Source of the DNA: Ulota crispa
Taxonomy: Eukaryota > Streptophyta > Bryopsida > Orthotrichales > Orthotrichaceae
Assembly (NCBI GenBank): GCA_963920765.1
Contig: OY987245.1
Span: 498,501 to 562,500 of the forward strand
Reading direction: 5' to 3'
Length of the DNA stretch: 64,000 nucleotides
In this document: positions 11,789-22,963 of the stretch, piece by piece
How the letters are laid out: every line of letters begins with the position of its first letter
Position numbering within the stretch: the first letter of the stretch is position 1
Notes under the pieces: generated by a model
The model's database searches: none
What the model saw: only the letters and a program-made list of their open reading frames with translations
What the model was told of the DNA's origin: nothing
Position numbers and translations under genes: made by a program

Positions 11789-12512
11789 TTAACCTCTAAA
11801 GGACCACTTGTTCCTACAAGGGACAAATGGAATTTTGGACATGTACTTATGGTTAAATTATTTTGTGTAAATTTTTGAAACTTTTATGGATGGGGAATTC
11901 AAAGATCTATGTGGGCATCTATTTTTTTCCTCATTCCGATATTTACTAAAGAAGTTAAAAACAAATTTATGATAATTTTTGTTCAGGGCAGCCCAAAAAC
12001 TTCTTTAAAAGTTGTATTTTCTTAAAATAAAAATTTGAGGTTAGTTCTTTAAACTTACGTATATATGGGAAGCTTTGAATCATTCAATTCTAATTGATGA
12101 GATAAAAGTTATGAAAAGTTTTAGTTTGTGTGTAGGCATAGTTCTGAGATTTTCCACACCAACCCGCAAACTAAAACTTTGCATAACTTTTATCTCATCA
12201 ATTAGAATTGAATGATTCAAAGATTCCCACATATACATAAGTCTAAAGAACTAACCTCAAACTTTTATTTTAAAAAAATGCAATTTTTAAAGAAATTTTT
12301 GGGCTGCCCGTTGAACTAAAATTCTCATAAATTCATTTTTAAATTCTTCAATAAATGTCAGAATGAGGAAAAAAAATAGATGCCCACACAGACATTTGAA
12401 TTTCCCATCTTCCATAAAAGTTGCAGAAAATTAAAGAAAGTAGTTTAGCCATAAGTACCTGCCCGAAATCCCATTTGTCCCACGTAGAGACAAGTGGTCC
12501 TTTAGAGGTTAA
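11789..12512. mobile_element. B1: long foldback TTAA element
   Basis: The left arm from 11789 and right arm to 12512 are inverted complements over about 345 bp each, around a loop of about 30 bp near 12135-12165. The ends are TTAACCTCTAAAGGACC and GGTCCTTTAGAGGTTAA. Each arm carries the module shared with type A, recognised by ATTCAATTCTAATTGATGAG. A transcript across it would fold into one long hairpin. There is no coding capacity: the frame at 12421-12663 simply follows one arm outwards. Confidence 0.88.
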
Positions 12513-12723
12513 TAAAGGAACGATCTGCCCCTATTGTGTGGTACTAGTAAAAATATGTTTTTGTGAGGGGGTTTTCAAAGCTCCAAGAAAGTACAGTTTT
12601 TTCAAGATGTTTTTGCATGAGAAAACGCAATCTTCTTGTGCAAAATTGCGAGTCTATGCATGAAAAACTCAAGACTCTATGTAGTTAGCAAGGAATGCAA
12701 ACTGCAAGCATAAGCTCTCTTGC

Positions 12724-12815
12724 TTAATCCTTAAACGCCCACGGGGACAATTTTTGTCCCCGGCAAATACACTGGGGCCGTGTATTTGCGGGTATACTTG
12801 GCGCTCAAGGGTTAA
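12724..12815. mobile_element. P1: 92-bp miniature TTAA element
   Basis: It begins TTAATCCTTAAACGCC and ends GGCGCTCAAGGGTTAA. The interior is almost all hairpin: GGGGACAATTTTTGTCCCC and then CGGCAAATACACTGGGGCCG followed by TGTATTTGCGGG. It is one of the two smallest complete members. The ends resemble type D (GCGCCC next to the TTAA end) more than type A. Confidence 0.7.
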
Positions 12816-13224
12816 AGAACTGAGGAAACCCTTGTGAAAATAAAAATAAAATCTCACACAAAAAGGTCTTTGCAAAAAAATCAAATTTACATGTAAAAAG
12901 TACCAAGTTTTAAAACCCCCTATTTTGTGGTTGGTTGATTGTGTCTCCTATGATCTTCTTGATATGATTCATTTTTTTGCATTCAACTCTAAATTCAAAA
13001 TCTTCAAAATGGAAAAATTTCATTCTTTATAGTGTAATATTAATTCCCACATTTTTACCACGAGGTAAGAAAATGGATAGTGCATATGATACCTTGTTAA
13101 GTAAGGAGGATACTAAGATGTGATGTTTTGGCTATGCAGGCGATTTAGTGGGAAGTTTAGAAGTAAGCTTAATAGTCTCAAGCAATAGATGTTCTAGTGC
13201 CTCAATTCATGCAAAGTGTATGGC
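12816..13224. other. AT-rich spacer
   Basis: No gene or repeat is recognised. A 71-codon minus frame runs across P1 into this stretch (12669-12884) and is not convincing. Confidence 0.4.
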
Positions 13225-13354
13225 CACTACAAGAAAAACATGGTTGAATCTACAAAAAGTTGACAAAAATTGTGACTTAATCTACAATATATTGTAGATT
13301 AGGTTACAAATTTTGCCAACTTTTTGTAGATTTGACCATGTTTTTCTTGTAGCC
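13225..13354. mobile_element. 130-bp palindromic CACTA mini-element
   Basis: It starts CACTACAAGAAAAACATGG and ends with the complement, apart from the last two bases (CTTGTAGCC). The whole element pairs with itself through CTACAAAAAGTTG and a central CTACAATATATTGTAG. GGC on both sides (13222-13224 and 13355-13357) fits the 3-bp duplication of CACTA transposons. No coding content. Confidence 0.85.
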
Positions 13355-13467
13355 GGCAAGCCTTAACATATGTTTGAAAAGCTAATGAAAGTGCTCACAT
13401 GTAAGTTTCAAGAATCTAAACTTTGAAATAGAATACCTTATCTTTTCAAATTGAAAATGGTTTTGCC

Positions 13468-14366
13468 TTAACTCCTAAACGCACTGTAAGGCACCAAAAT
13501 GGGGTGATGAATAAAATTTGAAACCTGGCCAAAGATAGAGATTTTATTCTTTTTACATTTTTTTGAAGAAACTGCAGTTTGAAGTTAGCTTTGATGTTCG
13601 ATTTTAAAATCCTCCATTCTAATTACTAATTTTTTTGGTGGAAGTCAAACTATAAGCATGCCTCTTGTGCACCAAAAAGTGTAATGAATAGTGTCACTTT
13701 AGAGCCTATGACAAGTTGCCGCATTGGAAAAATGGATAGCAAGTTGAGAATACAATGAAGATCTCCTTTGGGCACCCCCAGCCCCATGGGCAACGTAGGC
13801 AATTCTATTGAAAATTCATCATCAAATAAAGTCCAAATGTGTTTCTAGGCTAATTCACTTGGAATGTCTTTGTTATAGAAGTTGTAATTTATTCAAAATT
13901 GCATTCTCTTCCATTCACAATGATTTTTGGTCAATTGGAGCTAAAAAAATATTTGTATTAGGTGGTAGCATTTTGACAATTGCATTGCAGGCTCATTTGT
14001 GAAATTATGGTCATGAATTTGGAAGGGAGATCATAGTTTTGAAGTAACAACAACAATACTAAATCATCATAAGTGGTTGTTTCCCACTTTACACACAAAA
14101 ATTACCATTTTTGCATTGAAAATCTAGAGCAGCTAAAAAGAAACCAAAAAAATCATACTTTTCCACATTTAATCACAAATATCTTAAAATCCATGTGATA
14201 TTTTTGGAGGTTTTTTTTGATAGCACCATCTAAAAGCCTTAAAGTTGAAGATCCCACGGTTACAATTTTATCTTGATGTTTAATAGTGATCTTACAAGAA
14301 CAATTCAAAAACTTCAAAACTGCCTTCCAAAAACAAGAAAAATACCCTCAGGCATATAGGGGTTAA
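13468..14366 (+). mobile_element. C1: TTAA-flanked element, type C
   Basis: 899 bp from TTAACTCCTAAACGCAC to GGCATATAGGGGTTAA. It aligns with C2 (49153-50050) throughout. Shared landmarks are the GGGCACCCCCAGCCC/GGGCACTCC region, AAATCATCATAAGTGGT and TAGGTGGTAGC. The plus frame at 13808-14002 lies inside and has no recognisable domain. Confidence 0.82.
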
Positions 14367-14883
14367 AGATTGAGGTTTGTAATGAGGGGTTAATAGAAGA
14401 AATCTTCATGGAAGTAAGTCATGTTGTGTATTTCTGAAAATCTAGATACACGATGATTCCCTTTTACAAATTTCAATTTCAAACAATCAAAGCCATGAAC
14501 TAAATTTATGGCTAATCAAATAAATCCATACTCTTCCCTATCCAAGTGAATCCTAATCTTTGAAATGTTATAACTTATATGATATATGTCCAAATGAAAC
14601 AATTGAATAGTGCATTGCAGTTTTTTTGAAAAATAGATCACAAAAGTGGGATTGCTTGTTCCATTTAAAACCTCAAGCTAAAGTTATCTTGAGAAAATAT
14701 AGGCAATAGAATGAAAAATGATGGTTTTTCAAAACTTAAGTAGCCTTGGAAGTTTCCTTACACCCACACTATTTAAAGGAGGGAAGCGGAAAAAAAAGTT
14801 GACCTAATCTTGTAGAAATTACTTTTAGAATGGGTAGCTTCACTAGCTTGGGTGCTTTTCAGTTTGCTCCCACCTCAAGCTAT
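14367..14883. other. AT-rich spacer
   Basis: No gene or terminal repeat recognised. Confidence 0.4.
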
Positions 14884-15538
14884 TAGGGGGTTTCAGATAT
14901 CTCAAAAAATCGGTGAACGAATGGTCGTGAACAAGTTTTTGTTCATGGTGAACGTGAAGTCACAAAAGTAAATGAGTCATGAGGGCCTCCAGGAGGTCCT
15001 CATGGCTTGTTCACAAGTGAACTACGTGCTGCCTCTCCCTCCTTGCCTCTCCCCCTAGTTTCAATTGTGTTCTTGGTGCTCCCGCGCCCCAATTGTGTCC
15101 TATTGCTCCCGCGCCCGTACCCGTGTCCACACCCGAGCCTGTTTGTGTTGTTACTTGCCTCTCAGCTCTTGCTCTAGGCCTTTGGCTATCGCTCTATGCC
15201 TTCAGACAATTTGGATGCATAGTTGATTGTGAGGTCAAGGTCATTCAAGGAATCGCGATGCGCGAGAAGCAACAATGGTGGAGCTGAAGAGATCTTGATT
15301 AGAAGCGGACAATTGTGGAGATGAAGGGTTTTAGATTAGAAGCAATGATGGTGGAGTTCAAGGAATTCGTACGGAATTAGTGATTGTGGGCAAAGTTGAA
15401 AGGTGATGAGTAATTCACTACAATTTGGATATTTGAATGGGTGATTGCAAGGACATGAACAGTGGCTTGACTAACTTGTTCACCAATTTCATTCACGGGA
15501 ACAAAATTATCTCTGAACAACATATCTAAAACCCCCTA
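14884..15538. mobile_element. K1: TAGGGGGTTT inverted-repeat element
   Basis: The ends TAGGGGGTTTCAGATATCTC and the complement of 15520-15538 match with few differences. The shorter relative K2 (55178-55367) shares the ends and the internal GTGAACAAG, ATGGCTTGTTCAC-like and CCTC...GAGG blocks. The 655-bp size includes a GC-richer centre at about 15050-15290, where a 64-codon frame (15093-15287) has no known match. A TA or 3-bp target duplication is possible but ambiguous. Confidence 0.68.
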
Positions 15539-15831
15539 TTATGAGTCTAGGTGGCCCATGGGTGAAATTGGAATCAAGGCATGAAGCCTTCATGTGCACC
15601 TTTTGACATTGATTGAGTGGTGTGGTGTTTGGCTCCGGCTTGGTTTACTGCACATATGTGGCTCAGTTAATTGCACATACGTCAATCTGGGCTCCGCCCT
15701 TGTTAGGGCCACAAATAAATTATCTCCTTGGCTGCTCCTTGTGGCGAGCTGCCCAGAGCGACTCCAGCTTCTGTCATCAAGCTTCATGTGGTCAAGTTAG
15801 GAAGAGGAATTCAAAATATTGGCATCAATTT
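15539..15831. other. Mixed-composition spacer
   Basis: Overlapping frames on both strands at 15590-15909 (65-98 codons) reflect locally low stop density. None has a recognisable domain. Confidence 0.35.
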
Positions 15832-16808
15832 CAAAGTTTCAATTGCAAGCATTTGGTTCCAAAGTTTTTTCAAAGTCCAAAATCACTAAAATTGTATAGT
15901 TGTGAGTAGGAGATGCTAAAAACAACTCTTAGTGAAGTCTTTAGTGAACTCATAAGTCATAAAACTAACATGAGGAGTTCTTAAATAGTGAGATGGGGCA
16001 CTCAAAAATCATCATGTCAATCACCCAAAACCATCAGTTTCTCACCCATAACCATCACTTTCTCACCCATAACCAATTTTTTCCTATACCCGGCAATGAC
16101 TAACAAAATTATGTGTCATATTGGCCCGTAGGCAATGCCATTGGGGACCAACAATTGTTGTCGCAATAAGAAATACTTAGACACAACATATAAGGTAGGA
16201 GTATCCCTCTCCGTTAGTGTCCTTTTCCCAAACATAATGAATCATTGTAGATGATTCATTGGGATCTTTCCATTCTACTGGCTTACGTACGTCAGTAGAA
16301 ACCCAAAAGTATTGTTCAAGCAAAGCCACAAGTCTAATGGCTGCGTGGCTCTCTGCTTTGCACTGAAAGGCGCTTTTTTGCGGTTAGTCAACCTATGGCC
16401 TTGCATGCATTAGGCCAATTACGCAGTAATAGCCAATAAGCCTGAAGCACTTTGGCCTCTACTTGCTATGCTAGTGGAGCCGTATGGAATCAAGGCACCT
16501 TTTAAATGAAATGTCCACAATATAAAAAAAAATCCCCATTACCTACTTGTGTGAGCGATTCATTGACTGAAAATCTTTAAAAAATTGGTTATGGGTGACA
16601 AAGTGATGGTTTTGGGTGATTGACATGATGATTTTTGAGTGCCCCATCTCACTATTTAAGAACTCCTCAAGTTAGTTTTATGACTTATGAGTTCACTAAA
16701 GACTTCACTAAGAGTTGTTTTTAGCATCTCCTACTCACAACTATACAATTTTAGTGATTTTGGACTTTGAAAACACTTTGGGACCAAATGCTTGCAATTG
16801 AAACTTTG
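15832..16808. mobile_element. Large foldback element with ~240-bp arms
   Basis: The left arm 15832-16082 and right arm 16569-16808 are close inverted copies, for example AGTGAGATGGGGCACTCAAA and its complement. The left arm holds an extra 21-bp unit (TCTCACCCATAACCATCACTT-like, 16030-16075). The 490-bp spacer is richer in GC and has its own palindromes around GAATCATTGTAGATGATTC and CTGGCTTACGTACGTCAG. No target duplication was found, so this could be a foldback transposon or an inverted duplication. Confidence 0.75.
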
Positions 16809-18415
16809 GGGAAGAAAACCCCTAGTGAACAATGTTGTGCATGTGAAAAAATGGATGAAATTGCCAAGTCCCTCTCCAAACAATCATGACGTTTGCCAAA
16901 ATTTGGATGAAAATTACCAAAATTAGTAGATTTTACTGATGAACGTGCACAAGTTGATGATTCTATCCCATTCTGTCTGAATTTTTCTTATCTGCTTGCA
17001 TTGCATTGTTAGATGCCTGTTGCACGACCAACAAATTTTTTTTTTAAAGGCTGGGGCCAATGCCAGATGGATAAGTCAGTGAATGGGCGAGGTCGAATGA
17101 ACGAGGCATAAGGGGATTGTGCATGAGAATGCTGGAAGCCAAGTGGCAGAAAGCGATAGGTAGAGCTGGAGAGGTAGGAATAGGCACTCTGGGCGACTGG
17201 GCCTCTGGCTGCAAGCAGCAGCAAAAAACAGGGGTGCATCGGAATCTTGGATAAAGAAGGGACCGTACTGCAGGATCGTCACAGTACCGTGATTGCGGGA
17301 TTTGTCATCTTTGCAGCTTAGAAATGAGAAAAAAACCCTCGCCGATGATGCATCCCGGAGATTCTCTGCTGTAGCTCTTTCATTTTGTTTGGTCACTCAT
17401 CCAGCTACTCTATGCAAGTCACGAGCACATGTAATGAGAACCTATGACGTCAGCTGTACCTCGTGACTTTCATCCACGAACGCGCGAACCGAAACTATTT
17501 CTTTGACGGACTACAGTCACTGATTTCGTGATTTCATCCATTTTCTCAACTACTTTCATTTTTAGAGGTAACGAAGCCCGTGTCAAAACGAGGTAACCTA
17601 CGAGTAAGCTTACGACTGGCGAACATCGCTGCACAAAGGAAATATACTGTAGCTGCAGGGCAGAGGATGGTGCCCCACTGCCCCCCAGCCAGGTTTGTTC
17701 GCAAGGCCATCCCAACTGTTTGGAGCGAGGGTTGAGGAAGTCGTGCGACCCCTTCCTTCCAAGGTTGAACTGGTCGGTGCAACCCCGATGCCCACTCAGT
17801 GGTGATTTTTGCCAAGCACCGCAACAAGTTTTTTTTTGACTTCTTCCTCACACACTTCTGAAGTATACATCAGTTCTTTGGACATTCAAAAATGCCAAAA
17901 GGACCGGTTGCAATAAATACACCCCAAATCACTCAAGCTATATGGAAAGTCTTACAAAATATCACCAAAGAGAATGGATTCTTTGATCCTTCATGGCTAC
18001 TCCACACAATGATGATGGCATTCCAATCAATGATATTTATAAGAATATTTGCACACAAGACATCCGTTAATGCGTCTAAAGTCCCTAATTGTAATTTAGA
18101 ATAAAAGCGACTCTTTAGGAGACTTTGCTTAGAGAAAATCTCCTCCCACACACATTTGTACTATAGGATATTACATTATTACAATCAACTTTCTCTAAAA
18201 CGTGTGCAATCTTGATTATTTTGTAAACCACTTTAGAGTTGTGTTTGCAAATCCCATGTTTTCCACAAATGCCCCGCTCAAACCACCTTGCCTTGCTCAC
18301 CCTTGCTCCATCTTGCTACGCCCTTGCCATCCCTCTCCACGAGCTCCGCCCTCAATGTCTCATTTTAAGTCCACAAGTTTTGAAGGATTTTGGGTTTATA
18401 GGAAATTTATAAAAA
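16809..18415. other. GC-richer island, no gene identified
   Basis: From about 16980 to 17860 the sequence is visibly richer in G and C and more complex than its surroundings. Several overlapping minus-strand frames (17009-17239, 17076-17396, 17470-17715, 17546-17851) cover the same bases in different frames, which argues for low stop density rather than one gene. No domain is recognised. It may be unique host DNA between repeat insertions. Confidence 0.4.
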
Positions 18416-18709
18416 CATGTTATTCATTAATTTGGGAAAACAATGGGTACCATTTTGTACCTCTCCAAAATTGTCATCTTAAATTAAATGAAGGAGGTCA
18501 CTTGAAACCTAGTTAATGAATTTTTGTTTAAAATTTTAGAAGGTAATGAATATTTTGTCTAAAACAAGCGTAATTCTAGAAGATATATATGAATCTTATT
18601 TCATTGGAAAACAGTCAATGGATTCTCAATTCAATAAATATGGCATTTTTTGGAAAAAAAAGCCAGAAGTCCCACTTTGTACGCTTTTTCCCAAATTAAA
18701 AAATAAAAA
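18416..18709 (-). mobile_element. H1: TTAATTTGGGAAAA inverted-repeat element
   Basis: The left end CATTAATTTGGGAAAACAAT and the right end GCTTTTTCCCAAATTAA are complementary. Its interior in reverse orientation aligns with H2 (38729-38948 plus 40518-40599), including ATGAATTTTT/ATTCATTAACTAGG and AAGTGACCTCC. It is uninterrupted and therefore shows what the A3 target in H2 looked like. Confidence 0.7.
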
Positions 18710-19227
18710 ATCGAAAGGAAAGTAAATGCACAACTGGATCTTCATATTATCTTTCAAATATTGGTGAAGGATAATTTTTTTCAACAAGTGTTTGGATGGG
18801 TAATTTTTTCTTAAGTGGTCATGTAATGGGTAGAATTTTGACCTACACCAAATAGTGCATTTAGGTTGCTGCACACTAATTTCTTAACCTTTTACACTAT
18901 TTAAATATTTACAGTTGCTAATGTAACTTTCAACAATAATTACTAGAATAAGAAACTTTTGAAGGCCTAGACAATAACAATACAATTGCAAAGAGACTAA
19001 TCAATGGTGTTTGTGTGGTAAACCATGTGAAATCTTGATATCTAAAAAGTTACATGTGCTTCCAAGTGACCAAGCCATGAGTGATGTGGTAACTTTTCAT
19101 GGTAAGGCAACTTGATTGTTAAGGCAACTTAAATGCACTATTTGCTTTAGCACTTTTTTGGGCGGGCTCAAAATAACTTACCCTTCACTAAAGGATGTTT
19201 TGAGGTGTGAATATGTGATGGGGCTAA
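18710..19227. other. AT-rich spacer
   Basis: Nothing recognised. The 82-codon frames at 18626-18874 and 19116-19364 overlap repeat edges and have no domain. Confidence 0.4.
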
Positions 19228-19537
19228 GAGCATCTCCACCAATTTGGGCTCTTTCAAAGATTTCCATTTTATTTGGCTGGCCCTCAAGAGTCAAGCCCCT
19301 TGATCTTCACCCATGCTCTTCAAAAAGGTGGCCTTGCACTCCAACACACCCCATACATAATTAGTTGACCTCTTATTAAGGAAAGTAGAGGATAAAATTC
19401 ACTTAACTTAGAATGAATAATGTCTTGAAGGGCCCTTGCTAGACAAGGTAGGACAAAGTGTCTTGAGAGGCTTGTGAGAGGGACCTCAACACTTTTCATC
19501 CACTTTGAGCATGTTTGTGCCATTGGTGGAGATGCCC
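19228..19537 (+). mobile_element. M1: Tourist-type MITE
   Basis: The ends GAGCATCTCCACCAAT and complement GGGCATCTCCACCAAT are flanked by TAA on both sides (19225-19227 and 19538-19540). This terminus with a TAA/TTA duplication is common among plant PIF/Harbinger-derived MITEs. The 310-bp interior shares CACTTTGAGC and TCCAACACACCCCATA with M2. No coding content. Confidence 0.82.
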
Positions 19538-19908
19538 TAAGGCAAATGTACCCATACATGAGCAATCCTCAGTCCCGCACTCTACATTTAGGGTGTTCTT
19601 CACACACTCTTGAACCCATAGTGGAGCAATGAATGCCACTTGTACAAGCAAATCTTGCTACATGTCAGTTGCTAAGTTGCTACGAGACGGTTGGGATTGT
19701 GACCATCAAGCACATATATAGGTACACACCAAAGCAGTTTCAAGGGTAGTCTAAAATTGCTAATAGAGACCCTTTGAGCTGCAACTTTACCCTTTGTTAT
19801 AAAATAATCTACAATGTCCACAATAATTATGTTCCATAATTTCATGTTGAAAGGCTAACCCTACAAAATTTTCCTGAATTTTCTGAGACCTTGAAGTACT
19901 CTAAACCC
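19538..19908. other. Spacer
   Basis: No gene or repeat end recognised. Confidence 0.4.
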
Positions 19909-20635
19909 TTAACCCCTAAAAGACCACTTGTCCTTATGTGGGACAAATGGGATTTTGGGCATGTACTTATGGCTAAACTACTTTGTGTAAATTTTTGAAA
20001 CTTTTATGGAAGATGGGGAATTCAAAAATATGTGTGGGCATCTATTTTTTTCCCCATTTTGACATTGATTGAAGAATTTAAAAATGAATTTATGGGAATT
20101 TTTGTTTGGAGAGCAGCCTAAAAACTTCCTTAAAAATTGTATTTTCTTAAAATAAAAATTTGAGATTAGTTCTTTAGACTTACGTATATATGGGAAGCTT
20201 TGAATCATTCAATTCTAATTGATGAGATAAAAGTTATGAAAAGTTTTAGTTTGTGTGTAGGCATAGTTTTGAGATTTTCCACACCTACTCGCAAACTAAA
20301 ACTTCTCATAATTTTCATCTCATCAATTAGAGTTGAATGATTCAAAGATTCCCACATATACATAAGTCTAAAGAACTAACCTCAAATTTTTATCTAAAAA
20401 AATGCAATTTTTAAAAAAGTTTTTGGGCTGCTTGCCAAACTAAAATTCTCATAAATTCATTTTTAAATTCTTCAATAAATGTCTGAATGAGGGAAAAAAA
20501 TAGATACCCACACAGACATTTGAATTCCCCATCTTCCATAAAAGTTGCAGAAAATTTTACAAAATAGTTTAACCATAAGTACCTGCCCGAAATCCCATTT
20601 GTCCCAGTAGGGAGAAGCGGTCCTTTAGGGGTTAA
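19909..20635. mobile_element. B2: long foldback TTAA element
   Basis: 727 bp, a near copy of B1 over its whole length, with arms of about 345 bp. It runs from TTAACCCCTAAAAGACC to GGTCCTTTAGGGGTTAA. The two arms differ at scattered positions, some matching B1, so the palindrome is ancestral to the family and not a local duplication. Confidence 0.88.
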
Positions 20636-21623
20636 TGCTTTGTGAAAAATCAACCGTGCGACAGATGGACAGAGCCGCATTTCAGAGCGAGACAGATGTC
20701 TCTACGGTGGAGTGAAGGGACACTGTGACTGCAAGGCACTGCAGAGACGAACGTGACATAAGGGCAGGGGCGTGGCACAGTGGCACTCACTGGCATCTAC
20801 AGCGAACGTTTCATCGTCACATCCACGGGCGTGGGGTGGGCCGTGGGGGTCAGGGAAGTCGAAGAGCTCCAACCAAGATCTCCATCCAAATCCATCCCCA
20901 GCCAGTGCCATGCAGCGCTGATAGCCTGCGTCTCGGCGTCTCCCTCTCTCGACCTCTGCGTGGCAGAAAAAGAGAGAGAAAGAGAAAGAGAAAGAGAAAG
21001 GAGAAAGGAGAAAGGAGACTGTCAGCCTCGAGAAAAAAGACGACCCCTGCCTTGGCCGGTTCGGCGGCTGAGGTGGCCTCTGCCCTCTAGCCCTTGTACG
21101 TGGGTTCACTCCGTCGACGAGGAAGCGGCGGCCTTGCCTTGTTTCTATCAAAACCCGTATCGTATGCACCGTCTTCGCCCAGAGCCCTGATCACGGCAAT
21201 TGTTGCCCACAGTAGTACATGACGGGTCACGGGCACGGCCATCCGTACGGTTTCTCTTTCTTTGAGAAAGTTGGGGCTTCGGTAGTTTCGCTGTTGTCCC
21301 CACTCCCTGTATGCCCTTCTTATCATTGGCCAACGCCCCCGGACATGCCCAGCTTTCTCGCACGTTCGATTATTATTTTGTAGCCAATTGTAGAGTAGTT
21401 TGCAGGCCACCACATGAGTTACTTTATACGGGACGTTATGCAACTGCTCCATGCTGTCCTTGAAAGCACTCCTGTCAACCACGAGTAGAGAAGCGGTCTT
21501 TGAGAACCGAGCTACTCTGGAAGAGCTTCGTTTCATTGTCTCATTTGGACACCAAATCGAAATGGACATGTGGAATCGAACTCCGACATTGCAGTTTCGT
21601 CCCTCAAAGGGCAAAGCCCCTAA
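20636..21623. other. GC-rich island with overlapping frames
   Basis: A GC-rich stretch in which several frames overlap: minus 20702-21169 (155 codons) and 21087-21656 (189 codons), plus 20725-21090 and 20780-21190. The minus 155-codon frame owes its Phe/Ser run to the GA microsatellite. The 189-codon frame begins inside M2 and has no domain I know. It may contain degraded or untranslated host transcribed sequence, but no gene can be supported. Confidence 0.4.
20967..21017. repeat. GAGAAA-type microsatellite
   Basis: A purine tract of GAGA, then GAGAAA and GGAGAAA units. It creates alternating Arg/Glu/Lys or Phe/Ser runs in the overlapping frames. Confidence 0.85.
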
Positions 21624-22315
21624 GAGCATCTCCACCGGTGACTCTGGCTCGCTCAAAGTGGATGAAAAGTAGCCATGTCTCTCTCAAATTCTCTTAGAGC
21701 ACCTCCAGCCTTGCTTGCCAGACAGCAAAGCACCAAGCCTAGGCTTGCAAGAACACGGAATCTTGGCCCACCGCAGGCTCGCCACACTCGAAATGAAGGC
21801 CGGGCTCCTCAAACTTCTCTTTTGAAATTGTAATTTCTAGAGCATTCAAGAAATTTGATGTGTTCTTAATTTGGAAGCTTGTTTGCTGCTGTGGCCACTA
21901 CCCGCTGCCAGCGCATATTGCTTTTGACAATTCCGGGTAGTTGTCCCACATTTTTCTATTTTCATCCTCGTTTTGGCGAGTCAGGCTGGACCCCCCGCTC
22001 GGAGCCGCACCCTGCACAAGGAAAGTCACACGGGAAAATCCATTTCCAATTCTCTGTTTGGAGAGAAAGGCTAGGGAAGTTTTTATTTGGCGAGTCTAGC
22101 AAGCCACTCTCCAAGCCACTATTCATGCACTATTCACCTTAAGTTTAGTGAGTTTTATTCTCTACTTCCCTAGATAAGTGGTCAATTGCTTATTTATGGG
22201 GTGTATTGGAGTGTAAGACCACCTTTTCAAAGAACATGGGTGGAGATTGAGAGGCTTCAGACCTTGCCATACCACATGAAAAACTTTGAGCAAGTCTTGA
22301 CCGGTAAAGATGCTC
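21624..22315 (-). mobile_element. M2: Tourist-type MITE with inserted segment
   Basis: The ends are GAGCATCTCCACCGGTGACT and complement GAGCATCTTTACCGGTCAAG, flanked by TAA at 21621-21623 and 22316-22318. Both outer parts align in reverse with M1 (CACTTTGAGC and AGGTGGTCTTACACTCCAA-like blocks). A foreign segment of about 450 bp from TTAGAGCACCTCCAGCC (about 21692) to about 22140 lies between them. It is probably another MITE, as it starts with a related GAGCAYCTCC end, but its right end was not resolved. Confidence 0.72.
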
Positions 22316-22963
22316 TAACACCCATATTTTGAAACTACTAAATACTGTCAAATTTGTTATTGTGGGGACACTGAACTTTTTCTAGGCAAATTTTTGCCAC
22401 AATCTTAACTTACCTCATTTTGACATTGGCTGCTAGTCTACTACCTTATCACTTACCAGTAGGCAGTTACAACTCAAAAAGTTGGATGAAAAGTGGATGG
22501 ATGAATGTATATGCGGATGATTCAATCGGTTTTTCCTTACTTGCTTGCATCCTTGGGTGCATGACGCTCGGTCAATAACAAAAAAATCCCTGCTATGGGG
22601 GTCCTGAAATGGTGCCCTTTTTAATCCTTCATTCTTACAAGAGCCGACAATCAACATCCACTATACGAAATTTGAAGAAATTAAAAATTTACTGTATTTA
22701 ACTTGTATGGATGGGCCTTATTCATCCAATTTTTATATAAAAGCGATGGAGGCTTACTTTACATTTCTGTTGTTAAGAGGAAGCATTCATGGATGGTTCA
22801 TAATAATTCATGATTCTACCATCAAATATTGTGCCTCTTTATCGGCCAAAGGTGGGACTTTTTCCAACCGAAGTAATAAGGAAATTAGCAAATAAATTTA
22901 TATGAAACAAAGGAGAAAAACAGAAATACATGTGATTGGCTAGAAAAAAAGGTAAAGGTAAGG
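22316..22963. other. Spacer
   Basis: Frames at 22433-22657 (minus) and 22707-22895 (plus) have no recognisable domain. No terminal repeats found. Confidence 0.4.

Noticed and set aside
20702..21656. 155- and 189-codon minus frames as genes
   Set aside because: They overlap each other and plus frames, one contains the GA microsatellite as a Phe/Ser run, the other starts inside MITE M2, and no domain is recognised.
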